Of a stretch of 64,000 nucleotides of DNA, positions 44,701 to 53,836 are shown in pieces. A program made the translations under genes and the position numbers. Location of the stretch: positions 1 through 64,000 of the forward strand of contig JBGAIH010000014.1 of NCBI GenBank assembly GCA_044225675.1, written 5' to 3'. Source of the stretch: JACMQX01 sp044225675 (GTDB lineage: Bacteria > Pseudomonadota > Gammaproteobacteria > Burkholderiales > Burkholderiaceae_C). The notes beneath the pieces were generated by a model, which was not told the DNA's origin, did not search any database, and saw only the letters and a program-made list of their open reading frames with translations. How positions within the stretch are numbered: position 1 is the stretch's first letter; each line of letters begins with the position of its first letter.

Positions 44701-45494
44701 GCGAAGTCCCACCGCCGGTGAGCGACCAGCCCGTCCTGAAGCTGCTCAACGTGGAGAGCGCCTACGGCCCGATCAAGGCCATCCGGGGCGTGAGCCTGCA
44801 GGTGCGCCGGGGCGAGATCGCCACCGTGCTGGGCTCCAACGGCGCGGGCAAGACCACCATTCTCAAGACCATCTCGGGCATCATCGACCCGCGCAAGGGA
44901 TCGATCGACTTCAAGGGCGAGCCGATCACCGCGCGCGACCCCGCGCACATCGTGCATCAGGGCCTGAGCCACGTGCCCGAGGGCCGCGAGGTGTTTCCCT
45001 TGCTGTCGGTGCGCGACAACCTGCTCATGGGCGCCTACACCCGCTCCGACCGCGACGGCGTGGCACGCGACATGGAGGCGGTCTACGGCTACTTTCCCAT
45101 CCTGCGCGAACGGGCAGCCCAGGACGCCGGTCTGCTGTCTGGCGGGCAGCAGCAGATGCTGGCCATCAGCCGCGCCATCATGGCCGCGCCCGACCTGATC
45201 CTGCTGGACGAGCCCAGCCTGGGCCTGAGCCCCAAGCTGACCAAGGAGATCTTCGAGATCGTCGTGCGCATCAACCGCGAACGCGGCACCACCATCCTGC
45301 TGGTCGAGCAGAACGCGAACATGGCGCTCAACGCGTCGGACTACGGCTACGTGCTGGAGACCGGCCGCATCGTCATGGAAGACACCTGCGCCCGGCTGCG
45401 CGAGAAGGACGACATCAAGGAGTTCTACCTCGGCATGAAGGAAGCCGGCGTGCGCGGCGAGCGGCGCTGGAAGAAGAAGAAGAACTGGAGATAG
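44697..45494 (+). CDS. livF: Branched-chain/carboxylate ABC transporter, ATPase LivF
   Basis: 265 residues: Walker A GSNGAGKTT near 42, HVPEGREVFPLLSVRDNL, signature LSGGQQQMLAISRA, Walker B LILLDEPSLGLSP. The C-terminal tail is very basic (RRWKKKKNWR). The next gene starts 4 bases after its stop, so the CoA ligase belongs to the same operon. Confidence 0.93.
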   Translation: MSEVPPPVSDQPVLKLLNVESAYGPIKAIRGVSLQVRRGEIATVLGSNGAGKTTILKTISGIIDPRKGSIDFKGEPITARDPAHIVHQGLSHVPEGREVFPLLSVRDNLLMGAYTRSDRDGVARDMEAVYGYFPILRERAAQDAGLLSGGQQQMLAISRAIMAAPDLILLDEPSLGLSPKLTKEIFEIVVRINRERGTTILLVEQNANMALNASDYGYVLETGRIVMEDTCARLREKDDIKEFYLGMKEAGVRGERRWKKKKNWR

Positions 45495-45498
45495 CACC

Positions 45499-47355
45499 AT
45501 GAGCAGCCTCTGGGATCTTTCATCCATCCAGCCCGACACCGGCATCGCCATGGAGGGCGACACCATCCCGGCCATGTTCTGGAACGCGGTGGAGCGCCGC
45601 GGCACCACGGTCTGGATGCGGCAGAAGGAATTCGGCATCTGGCGCAGCTGGACCTGGAACCAGACGGCCGAAGCGGTGCGGGAAATCGCCGGCGGCCTGA
45701 TGAGCCTCGGCTTCGAGCCAGGGCATACCGCGTCCATCCTCTCGAACACCGTCATCGAATGGGTGCTCGCCGACCTCGCGGTGCTCAGCTGCGGCGGCGT
45801 CTCCAACGGCATCTACCCGACCGATGCGGCCGACCAGGTCCACTACCTCTGTGAAGACTCGCGCACCTCGGTCCTGTTCGTCGAGAACGACGAACAGCTC
45901 GACAAGGCCCTGGAGGTCCGCGACCGCCTGCCCGGCCTGCGCAAGGTCGTCGTGTTCGACATGGAGGGCCTGCGCGACCTGAACGATCCGGGCGTCATGA
46001 GCCTTGAAGCGCTGCGCGCCCAGGGCCGCGACTGGCTGGCCGGCCACCCCGACGAACTCATGCGACGCGTCAAGGGCTGCCGCCCAGAAGACCTCGCCAT
46101 CCTCGTCTACACCTCCGGCACGACGGGCAAGCCCAAGGGCGCGATGCACAGCCACCGCGGCCTGGTCTACACCGTGCGCGGCTACAACACGCTGGTGGCG
46201 CAGAGCGCGCGGGACGAACGGATGTGCTTCCTGCCGCTGTGCCACATTGCCGAGCGGCTCGGCGGCGAATACCACGCGCTTTACACCGGCGCGGTGCTGA
46301 ACTTCGTCGAGAACCCCGAGACGGTGCCCGAGAACGTGCGCGAGATCGCGCCGACGGTGTTCACCGCCGTGCCGCGGGTCTGGGAGAAGTTCTATTCCGG
46401 CGTGATGATCGCCCTCAAGGAGGCCAGCCCGCTGCAGCAGGCGGCCTATGGATGGGCCATCGGCGTCGGCGCGCAGATTGCCGACAAGGTCATGGCGGGC
46501 GAGCCGGTCGGCGCAGGCCTGAAGGCAAAGTTCCGCCTCGCGCGCTGGCTGGCACTGGACAATGTGCGCAAGCTCATCGGCATCCATCGCGCGCGCTTCC
46601 TCGTGACAGGCGCAGCCCCCATCTCGCCCGATCTCGTCAAGTGGTATCTGGCGCTCGGCGTGCCGATGCTGGAAGTCTGGGGCATGACCGAGTCCTGCGG
46701 CGCGTCCACCGGCGTGCCGGCCAACCGCATCAAGCCGGGATCGATCGGGCCTGCGGCGTCGTACAACGAGGTGCGCATCGACCCGGCCACGGGCGAGATT
46801 CTGGTGCGCGGGCCCAACGTGTTCATGGGCTATCTGAACCAGCCCGAGAAAACCGCCGAGACCATCGACGCCGACGGCTGGCTGCACACGGGCGACGTCG
46901 GCCTGATGGACGAGGACGGCTACTTCCGCATCACCGACCGGATGAAGGACATCATCATCACGGCCGGCGGCAAGAACATCACCCCCAGCGAGCTGGAGAA
47001 CGAGCTCAAGTTCTCGCCCTACATCACCGATGCGGTGGTGATCGGGGACAAGCGGCCCTACCTCACCGTCATCATCATGATCGACCAGGAGAACGTCGAG
47101 AAATTCGCCCAGGACAACGACGTGCCCTTCAGCAACTATGCAAGCCTCACGCGCTCGGCCCAGGTCCAGGAGTTGATCCAGGGCGAGATCGACCGCGTCA
47201 ACCGCAAGTTCGCCCGGGTCGAGCAGATCAAGAAGTTCTTCCTGCTGGAGACGCAGCTCACCGCCGAGGACGAGGAACTCACGCCGACCATGAAGCTCAA
47301 GCGCAAGCTGGTGCAGCGCAAGTACGAACCGCAGATCGAGGCGATGTACGGTTAG
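45499..47355 (+). CDS. AMP-dependent acyl-CoA synthetase (long-chain/FadD15-like)
   Basis: 618 residues. ATP loop YTSGTTGKPKGAM at about residues 204-216, the A5 motif WGMTESCGASTG, DGWLHTGDVG and the A8/A10 region RITDRMKDIIITAGGKNI with a C-terminal lysine region KLKRKLV. It activates a carboxylic acid to its CoA ester; the exact acid is not readable from motifs. Locked between livF and livK, it probably acts on what the transporter brings in. Confidence 0.9.
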   Translation: MSSLWDLSSIQPDTGIAMEGDTIPAMFWNAVERRGTTVWMRQKEFGIWRSWTWNQTAEAVREIAGGLMSLGFEPGHTASILSNTVIEWVLADLAVLSCGGVSNGIYPTDAADQVHYLCEDSRTSVLFVENDEQLDKALEVRDRLPGLRKVVVFDMEGLRDLNDPGVMSLEALRAQGRDWLAGHPDELMRRVKGCRPEDLAILVYTSGTTGKPKGAMHSHRGLVYTVRGYNTLVAQSARDERMCFLPLCHIAERLGGEYHALYTGAVLNFVENPETVPENVREIAPTVFTAVPRVWEKFYSGVMIALKEASPLQQAAYGWAIGVGAQIADKVMAGEPVGAGLKAKFRLARWLALDNVRKLIGIHRARFLVTGAAPISPDLVKWYLALGVPMLEVWGMTESCGASTGVPANRIKPGSIGPAASYNEVRIDPATGEILVRGPNVFMGYLNQPEKTAETIDADGWLHTGDVGLMDEDGYFRITDRMKDIIITAGGKNITPSELENELKFSPYITDAVVIGDKRPYLTVIIMIDQENVEKFAQDNDVPFSNYASLTRSAQVQELIQGEIDRVNRKFARVEQIKKFFLLETQLTAEDEELTPTMKLKRKLVQRKYEPQIEAMYG

Positions 47356-47442
47356 TTTCTACTGGATTCCACCAAGTTCGGTCCACGCCCGCCGGGCGTT
47401 CAATACAGGCAACGGGTTCACTCACCAACGAAGGAGACAGTC

Positions 47443-48606
47443 ATGAAATTCAAGTCCGCATGGGCCCTGGCCCTTCTGGCGCTGGCCGCAGGCGCGGCGA
47501 CCGCCCAGCAGCAGGGCGTCACCAAGAACGAGATCCTGATCGGCACGATCCAGGATCTGTCGGGGCCGCTCGCCGGCTATGGCAAGCAGGCGCGCAACGG
47601 CATGCTGCTGCGCATTGACGAGCTCAACGAGCAGGGCAGCATCCATGGCCGCAAGCTCAAGCTGATCGCCGAGGACGACGGCTACGACCCGAAGAAGGCC
47701 GTGCTCGCCGCACAGAAGCTGGTCAATCAGGACAAGATCTTCATCATGGCCGGCCACCTCGGAACGGCGCAGAACATGGCCGCGATGCCGGTGCAGTTCG
47801 AAAAGGGCGTGGTCAACCTGTTCCCGATCACGGCCGCGCGCGAAATGTACGAGCCCTTCCACAAGCTCAAGTACTCCTTCGCCGCCACCTACTACGACCA
47901 GATCCGCCTGGCCCTGCCCAAGCTCGCCAAGGAAAAGAACGCCAAGAAGATCTGCGTGATCTACCAGGATGATGACTTCGGCCTCGAAGTGCTGCGCGGC
48001 GGTGAAGCGGCTCTCAAGACCATGGGCATGGACTACGCCGAGAAGACCAGCTACAAGCGCGGCGCCACCGACTTCTCCTCGCAGGTCGCGCGCATGAAGG
48101 CCTCTGGCTGCGAGCTGGTGGTGCTGGGCACCATCATCCGCGAAACCATCGGTACCATCGCCGAGTCGCGCAAGACCGGCTTCAGCCCCGCCTTCCTGGG
48201 CTCCAGCGCGGTCTACACCGACCTGATCCACAAGCTCGGCGGCAAGGCCATGGACGGACTCTATGCCACGATGACAGTGCAGCATCCCTACCTGGACGAC
48301 GCCTCGCCCAAGATCCGCTTCTGGGCTGCCAAGTACAAGACCAAGTTCAATGAGGACCCGACCGTGTTCTCGGTCTACGGCTACTCCATCATCGACCAGT
48401 TCATCCAGGCGGCGAACAAGGCCGGCCCGAACCTCACGACCGACAGCTTCGTCAAGGCGATGGACACGATGTCGTTCGGCGAGGACATGTTCGGTGCCCC
48501 GCCGAGCAGCTATTCGCCCACCAAGCGCCTGGGCAACGACCTGTCGCGCCTGTCACAGATTCAGGACGGCAAGTGGAAGGCGGTTTCCGGCTACCTCAAG
48601 CCCTGA
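47443..48606 (+). CDS. livK: Leu/Ile/Val-type periplasmic binding protein
   Basis: 387 residues; signal peptide MKFKSAWALALLALAAGAATA, then a type 1 periplasmic-binding (ANF-like) fold: NEILIGTIQDLSGPLAGYGK, KLKLIAEDDGYDPKKAV, and the LTTDSFVKAMDTMSFG region in the C-terminal lobe. AAGGAG lies 8 bases before ATG 47443. It supplies the substrate specificity for LivHMGF. Many close relatives in Burkholderiales bind aromatic or fatty acids rather than leucine (family knowledge); the ligase next door favours that here. Confidence 0.9.
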   Translation: MKFKSAWALALLALAAGAATAQQQGVTKNEILIGTIQDLSGPLAGYGKQARNGMLLRIDELNEQGSIHGRKLKLIAEDDGYDPKKAVLAAQKLVNQDKIFIMAGHLGTAQNMAAMPVQFEKGVVNLFPITAAREMYEPFHKLKYSFAATYYDQIRLALPKLAKEKNAKKICVIYQDDDFGLEVLRGGEAALKTMGMDYAEKTSYKRGATDFSSQVARMKASGCELVVLGTIIRETIGTIAESRKTGFSPAFLGSSAVYTDLIHKLGGKAMDGLYATMTVQHPYLDDASPKIRFWAAKYKTKFNEDPTVFSVYGYSIIDQFIQAANKAGPNLTTDSFVKAMDTMSFGEDMFGAPPSSYSPTKRLGNDLSRLSQIQDGKWKAVSGYLKP

Positions 48607-48612
48607 GCGTGG

Positions 48613-48657
48613 CGCCAGATCCGGCCGCGCCTCCCAGATGAGGCGCGGGGTCTGGCG
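48613..48657 (+). terminator. Nested hairpin after livK
   Basis: Inner 9-bp stem CCGCGCCTC (48625-48633) with GAGGCGCGG (48640-48648), loop of 6, enclosed by a 7-bp stem CGCCAGA (48613-48619) with TCTGGCG (48651-48657). It begins 6 bases after the livK stop. No T run follows, so it may be an mRNA 3'-end stabiliser or act with Rho. Confidence 0.55.
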
Positions 48658-48739
48658 ATCCTGCCAGGGTCGTCAGGCGCGAGGCAGGCACGGCGCCAGA
48701 AGTATCTGGGCCGGCGATTCAGGTATCGGGGTTCTGCTC

Positions 48740-48767
48740 AGTCCCAATGGACTGAGCCATTGGGACT
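48740..48767. repeat. Perfect 11-bp inverted repeat upstream of the ammonium channel gene
   Basis: AGTCCCAATGG (48740-48750) and CCATTGGGACT (48757-48767), separated by 6 bases. It lies 90 bases before the start at 48857. It could be an operator or a leader hairpin; no T run follows. Confidence 0.6.
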
Positions 48768-48856
48768 ATTGAGGGGCCTAGCCCCCATTTCTAGACTGGG
48801 CTCAGCCTATTGCAGTCCCCTCGCAGTCACCCCCCGCAGCCCCTCCTCGCACAGCC

Positions 48857-50170
48857 ATGAAACAATGCCTCCGTCAACCCGGCCAGCTGCGCGTCATCCT
48901 GGCGAGCCTGGCCTGCGGTGCCGCATGCACGGCCACGGCCGCGCCCGCCGCCTCCATACCGGCCACCGGCGCGATCAGCGGCGCCAACACGGCATGGATG
49001 CTGGTGTCCACCGTCCTCGTTCTGCTCATGACCATGCCCGGCATCATGCTGTTCTACAGCGGCATGCTCCGGACCCGCAACACGCTGTCGATCATGGCGC
49101 AGTCCATTGGCGCGATGGGCGTCATCACGGTCATGTGGGCCGCGATCGGCTATTCACTGGCTTTCGCACCTGGCAATGCCTGGATCGGGGACGCGTCCAA
49201 GGCTTGGGCGGTCGGCCTGATCGGTGCGCAGGCGGGGGTTCACCCGATCGCCCCGACCGTGCCTGAAGCCGCGTTCTTCCTCTTCCAGATGGCCTTTGCC
49301 ATCATCACCTTCGTGATCATCCTGGGCGCGACCGCCGAACGCATGCGCATCGGCGCAAGCATGCTGTTCGCCGCACTCTGGCTGGTCGCCATCTACGCGC
49401 CCGTGGCGCACTGGGTCTGGCACCCTGATGGCTGGCTGGCGCGCCTGGGACACATGGACTTTGCGGGCGGCACCGTCGTACACATCATGGCCGGCGTGAC
49501 GGGTCTCGTGGCTGCGAACATGGCCGGACCTCGGCAAGGTTTCCGCAAGGAGCCCATGGTCCCGCACAACCTCTCTCTCACCGTGCTGGGTGCCGGCCTC
49601 CTGTGGGCTGGCTGGTTCGGTTTCAACGCCGGCTCGGCGTTCGAAGCAAGCGCCCGCGCGGCCGGAGCGCTCCTGGCAACCCAGCTTGCGGCCGGCTCCG
49701 GCGCGCTGCTCTGGGCCATCTGCGAGATGGTCCGGCGCCAGCAGATGAGTGTTCTTGGCATGGCGACCGGCGCCATTGCTGGCCTGATCGCCGTGACGCC
49801 CGCTTCCGGCTACGTCGGCGTCCAGGGCGCCTTGAGCATCGGAGCCATCGCGGCGGTGATCTGCTTCGGCGCTGTCACCGGCTTCAAGGCCGTCACCCGG
49901 ATCGACGACTCCCTCGATGTTTTCGCGCTGCACGGTGTCGGCGGCATTGTGGGCACGGTGCTCACACCGGTCTTTGCACAGCAGGATATCGCTCCGGTAT
50001 CCGGCAGCGTCCTGACGAACTGCGTGGGTGCGCTGGCGGTATCGGTCTATGCGGCATCCATGACATGGATCGTGCTCAAGTTCGTCAACTTTGCCATCGG
50101 CATCCGCGTCTCCGAACGCGAAGAAGCGGTGGGCCTGGATCTGGCGCAGCATGGCGAAAGCGCAGGCTGA
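48857..50170 (+). CDS. amtB: Ammonium transporter (Amt family)
   Basis: 437 residues with a signal-like start (about 1-29, cleaved after ATAAPA or nearby) and about 11 membrane helices. Pore-lining twin histidines are retained (GGTVVHIMAG and FALHGVGGIVG), as are FYSGML and GWFGFNAGSAFEA. The C-terminal GLDLAQHGESAG tail is the PII-interacting end. No glnK accompanies it, which is unusual for amtB. Conducts ammonium across the inner membrane. Confidence 0.92.
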   Translation: MKQCLRQPGQLRVILASLACGAACTATAAPAASIPATGAISGANTAWMLVSTVLVLLMTMPGIMLFYSGMLRTRNTLSIMAQSIGAMGVITVMWAAIGYSLAFAPGNAWIGDASKAWAVGLIGAQAGVHPIAPTVPEAAFFLFQMAFAIITFVIILGATAERMRIGASMLFAALWLVAIYAPVAHWVWHPDGWLARLGHMDFAGGTVVHIMAGVTGLVAANMAGPRQGFRKEPMVPHNLSLTVLGAGLLWAGWFGFNAGSAFEASARAAGALLATQLAAGSGALLWAICEMVRRQQMSVLGMATGAIAGLIAVTPASGYVGVQGALSIGAIAAVICFGAVTGFKAVTRIDDSLDVFALHGVGGIVGTVLTPVFAQQDIAPVSGSVLTNCVGALAVSVYAASMTWIVLKFVNFAIGIRVSEREEAVGLDLAQHGESAG

Positions 50171-50176
50171 AACCTC

Positions 50177-50551
50177 ATGCCCATCAACTCCGCACAAGCA
50201 CCTGGGGCCGTGAGCCGGTCCGACGTCATCGCGCAGGCCATGAAGCTCGTGGCACCCATGCGCCATGAGTTCGGCGCGAGCGTGCGCATCATGAACGTGC
50301 TGAACGACAGCGACTACGCAAGAACGGTATTCGACCTGGCCTCCAGCAGCCGCAACGAACGCCTCCGACAGGAAGCGAAGTACCTGGAGCGGATGATCTT
50401 CGGCCCGCGCGAAGGGCCCTTTGGCGATGCTGCCCACGCGCCGCGCACGCCTGCCCGGCCGCCCGACGCGCAGGCCCAGGCCATCCAGCAGGAACTCCAG
50501 CAGGAACTTGAGCAGCGCAAGGCTGACAAGTACACCCGCGGACTTCGTTAG
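50177..50551 (+). CDS. Hypothetical protein downstream of amtB
   Basis: 124 residues, soluble, starting 6 bases after the amtB stop and so probably co-transcribed. Residues about 14-75 look helical; the tail is Pro-rich and then Gln/Glu-rich (QAIQQELQQELEQRK), likely a short coil. No family recognised. Confidence 0.7.
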   Translation: MPINSAQAPGAVSRSDVIAQAMKLVAPMRHEFGASVRIMNVLNDSDYARTVFDLASSSRNERLRQEAKYLERMIFGPREGPFGDAAHAPRTPARPPDAQAQAIQQELQQELEQRKADKYTRGLR

Positions 50552-50557
50552 CCCCCC

Positions 50558-51040
50558 TCAGGACACGATGTAGGCGCCAGCGCCGGTTGCCAGCAGGCGG
50601 CCTTCGGCGTCCATGAACTCCATCCGCGTCGACGCCACGCGCGAGCCCAGGCGCAGCACCTCGGCCCGCATGCTGAAGGACTCGCCGATCGCGGGCCGGA
50701 GGAAGTCGACGCGCAGGTCGATCGTCCCGAGTTTCACGAAACGCTCCATTCGTTTGAGCGGCGGCTCGTTCATGTGGCGCGCGGCACCGGCGACCATGAC
50801 CGCCAGCCCCGCCACGGAGTCCAGCGCGGTGCAGATCACGCCGCCGTGAAGTCGGTTGTGCAGGTAATTTCCCACCAGATCGGGCTTCATGTCGATGCGC
50901 GCCTCCACGCCTTCGGGCCGCAGATCGGCGATGCGAAGGCCGATCACGGCGTTGAAGGTGATCTGTTCCTCAAACAGGTGCCTGAGCGCGGAGACGAACT
51001 CCGGCTCGAACTTGATGGTCTGGGATGCGGACTGGGTCAT
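50558..51040 (-). CDS. PaaI/hotdog-fold thioesterase
   Basis: 160 residues. The hotdog core NYLHNRLHGGVICTALDSVAG is a PaaI-type thioesterase motif, with GTIDLRVDFLRP in the second half. Substrate unknown. Convergent with the hypothetical gene on its left (6 bases between) and divergent from the ABC transporter gene on its right. Confidence 0.85.
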   Translation of the reverse strand: MTQSASQTIKFEPEFVSALRHLFEEQITFNAVIGLRIADLRPEGVEARIDMKPDLVGNYLHNRLHGGVICTALDSVAGLAVMVAGAARHMNEPPLKRMERFVKLGTIDLRVDFLRPAIGESFSMRAEVLRLGSRVASTRMEFMDAEGRLLATGAGAYIVS

Positions 51041-51138
51041 GTCGCTATTGTCGCCTTCCGGTCAGGCTTCAGCCCCGCCTAAGGCGGCAGGCTCCGGCAA
51101 GGTTAGGATGCGACCCAATCCCATTGCCGGAGCTGCGC

Positions 51139-52902
51139 ATGTCCCTTGCCACGAAGTTCGCCGAAATCAGGTCCACGGCCCGCAAGATCTGGGCGCTGTC
51201 GGTGCCCTACTTCCAGTCCGAGGAGAAATGGAAGGCCCGCGGCCTGCTGGCAGCCATCGTCGTGCTCAATCTCGCCTCGGTGTACATGCTGGTGCTGTAC
51301 AACGAGTGGTACAAGCTGTTCTACGATGGGCTGGAGACGCGCAACCAGCCGGTGTTCTGGCAGCAGCTGATCCGGTTTGCGGGCATCGCCTTCGCCCTCA
51401 TCATCATCGCGGTCTACAAGTTCTATCTCACCCAGCTTCTGCAGTTGCGCTGGCGCGCCTGGATGACCGACCGCTACATGGGACGCTGGCTTGCTGGCCA
51501 GGCGTTCTACCGGCTGGAGCTGGCACGCTATGGCGGCGATGCAGCCGTGTCGCCCGACAACCCGGACCAGCGCATCCAGGAAGACCTGAATCTGTTCACC
51601 ACCGAGACGATCGGCCTGAGCATGGGGCTGCTCAACGCCGTCGTCACGCTGGTGAGTTTCGTCGGCATCCTGTGGGGCCTGAGCGGCGCCTTCTCGTTCT
51701 CGCTCGGTGGGCAGACCTACGTCATCCAGGGGTTCATGGTGTGGGCCGCGATCGTCTATTGCGTGGTCGGCAGCGTCATCACCCACTACATCGGCCGGCG
51801 CCAGGTGCCGCTGAACTTCCGGCAGCAGCGCTACGAAGCGAACTTCCGCCACCACATGGTGCGCGTACGTGAATACAGCGAGTCCATCGCACTGGACCAC
51901 GGCGAGCTCGCCGAGCGCCGGCAGCTCGACCTGCGCTTTTCAAACGTGCTGTCCAACTACCTGGCGCTTCTGAAGGCGCAGAAGCAGCTGATCTGGTTCA
52001 CCAGCTTCTTCGGGCAGGCCGCCGTGGTGTTTCCCTTCATCGTCGCGGCGCCCCGCTTCTTCAGTGGCGCCATCCAGCTCGGTGAACTGCTGCAGATCTC
52101 CTCGGCCTTCGGCCGGGTGCAGGACTCGCTGAGCTGGCTGATCGACAACTATTCGTCCCTGGCCAGCTGGCGCGCCACGGCCGACCGCCTCACCAGCTTC
52201 GACGAGCATCTGCGGGCCCAGGCCGTGCCGGGCGAGATGTCGCTGGCCACCGACGCGACGGGCCTTCAAGCCCGCGATCTGTCGCTCGGCCTGCCTGATG
52301 GCACGTCGCTCGTCTCGGGCGCCCAGCTGTCCATCGCTGCCGGCGACAGCGTCCTGGTGAGCGGCCCCTCCGGCAGCGGCAAGTCGACCCTCTTTCGCGC
52401 CTTCGCGGGCATCTGGCCGTTTGCGCGCGGCGACGTCCATCGGCCGGCCGACGCGATGTTCATCCCGCAGCGGGTCTACCTGCCCAACGGGCCGCTGCGG
52501 GACGCGCTGGCCTATCCGGACGACGCCGCCCGGTACGACGATGCCACGCTCGATCAGGCGCTCAAGGACGCACTTCTGCCCCACCTGGCAGGTCGGCTGG
52601 ACGAGGAGCGCGCCTGGAACCAGACGCTGTCGGGGGGTGAACAGCAGCGGCTGGCCATCGCCCGCGCCCTGCTTCGCAAGCCGGCCTGGATCTTCGCGGA
52701 CGAAGCGACCAGCGCACTCGACGAAAGCGCCGAAGCCACGGTGTACGAGCGACTCAAGGAGCAAGTGAGGCAGGCCGGCGGAGCCCTGGTGTCCATTGCC
52801 CACCGGCCGAGCGTGGCCCGCCACCATGCCCTGCGATGGGACCTGGTGCGCGAACCGGCGGGCGCCGGCGCAAGCTACCGGATCGAGGCCCGCTCCGCTT
52901 AG
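51139..52902 (+). CDS. SbmA/YddA-type ABC transporter (membrane domain fused to ATPase)
   Basis: 587 residues from ATG 51139. An ABC_membrane_2 domain with NEWYKLFYDGLETRNQPVFW and RWRAWMTDRYMGRWL is followed by the ATPase: GPSGSGKSTLFRAFAGIWPF near residue 415, IPQRVYLPNGPLRDAL, LSGGEQQR, IFADEATSALDE and IAHRPSV. This is the YddA/ABCD group, related to the peptide-uptake protein SbmA/BacA and to peroxisomal acyl-CoA carriers; substrate unknown. The frame upstream of this start has no similarity. Confidence 0.88.
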   Translation: MSLATKFAEIRSTARKIWALSVPYFQSEEKWKARGLLAAIVVLNLASVYMLVLYNEWYKLFYDGLETRNQPVFWQQLIRFAGIAFALIIIAVYKFYLTQLLQLRWRAWMTDRYMGRWLAGQAFYRLELARYGGDAAVSPDNPDQRIQEDLNLFTTETIGLSMGLLNAVVTLVSFVGILWGLSGAFSFSLGGQTYVIQGFMVWAAIVYCVVGSVITHYIGRRQVPLNFRQQRYEANFRHHMVRVREYSESIALDHGELAERRQLDLRFSNVLSNYLALLKAQKQLIWFTSFFGQAAVVFPFIVAAPRFFSGAIQLGELLQISSAFGRVQDSLSWLIDNYSSLASWRATADRLTSFDEHLRAQAVPGEMSLATDATGLQARDLSLGLPDGTSLVSGAQLSIAAGDSVLVSGPSGSGKSTLFRAFAGIWPFARGDVHRPADAMFIPQRVYLPNGPLRDALAYPDDAARYDDATLDQALKDALLPHLAGRLDEERAWNQTLSGGEQQRLAIARALLRKPAWIFADEATSALDESAEATVYERLKEQVRQAGGALVSIAHRPSVARHHALRWDLVREPAGAGASYRIEARSA

Positions 52903-53149
52903 CACCTCGCACCCGCGCCAGCGCCTGGCAGGGAGGCGCCCAAGGCAGCGTCCGCCCGTGCCGCGCCGCGCTGTGCCGTGCCGTGTCGTGTCCCAGACTC
53001 TGCGGCACGGCGTGGCACGACAGGCCCCGGCCGTCCAGACTGTGCATTTGGCCGCGAAAAGGCCATGCGGACCGTTGAGTCCGGTGGCCCTGCTTTCCAG
53101 AATCGGGCTTCGTTCGCACCCACGCGAACTGCAGTCGAAAGCCCCCGCC

Positions 53150-53821
53150 ATGAATCAACTCACCAGCTGCTGCCAGAACCCCGTCGAAGCCGAGGGACTC
53201 CTCGCGCTTTCCACCGTCGAGCTTGCGGCACTGATCGTCGGTACGCTGGCCCTGATCCTCGCGGCGCGCCTGGCCTGGCAGTACTGGCGCGCCCACCAGC
53301 GCCGCCAGCCCCACGCGCCCGACAGCACCGTGCCCGAGTCCACGTCCAGCTTCCACACGCAGCCGATGCAACACCTGCTCCAGATGATGGAAGTTCGCAA
53401 GGAAATGAATCCTCTCACCGAAGCAGAGGTCTATCTGGCCTTCGGGCGCGACAGGGATGCAGAGGCGCTGATGCTCGAAGCCATCCGCAAATCCCCCATG
53501 AAGCTCGGCTACCGCATCAAGCTGGCCGAAATCTACGCGCAGCGCCGGGACGCGGTCTCGTTCCAGATCACGGCGGCCAAGCTCAAACTCATGACAGAAG
53601 CCAGCGGGCCGGTCTGGGCCCACATTTGCGAGATCGGCCAGCGGATCGATCCGCGCAATCCCGACTACCAGGTCGTGCACGCGCCCACCGCCGAGTCCCA
53701 TGCCTTCGTCGAGCGGCACCTCGACGGGGGCATGCCGGCCTTCCCCGACACCCAACCCGCGTCGATGCTCGACTGGCCCGGCACGAACGACCGCCGTGGC
53801 CCCCGCGCACCGGCCCACTGA
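53150..53821 (+). CDS. Short FimV-like membrane protein
   Basis: 223 residues from ATG 53150. A membrane helix lies at about residues 18-41 (STVELAALIVGTLALILAAR), then a linker and, from about 82, a TPR-like segment EAEVYLAFGRDRDAEALMLE followed by KLGYRIKLAEIYAQRRD. That segment resembles the conserved C-terminal region of the pilus/polarity protein FimV, but the LysM and long acidic parts are absent. No pilus gene is nearby. Function unknown. Confidence 0.7.
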   Translation: MNQLTSCCQNPVEAEGLLALSTVELAALIVGTLALILAARLAWQYWRAHQRRQPHAPDSTVPESTSSFHTQPMQHLLQMMEVRKEMNPLTEAEVYLAFGRDRDAEALMLEAIRKSPMKLGYRIKLAEIYAQRRDAVSFQITAAKLKLMTEASGPVWAHICEIGQRIDPRNPDYQVVHAPTAESHAFVERHLDGGMPAFPDTQPASMLDWPGTNDRRGPRAPAH

Positions 53822-53836
53822 ACGGCAGGGTGCTCG

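Noticed and set aside
48797..48814. Sigma-54-like promoter before the ammonium channel gene
   Set aside because: A GG and a GC element are present, but their spacing is one base too long for a sigma-54 site and the -24 element is poor.
52903..53149. Repeated GTGCC/GTGTC words before the FimV-like gene
   Set aside because: Irregular spacing and no secondary structure beyond that expected in GC-rich DNA.
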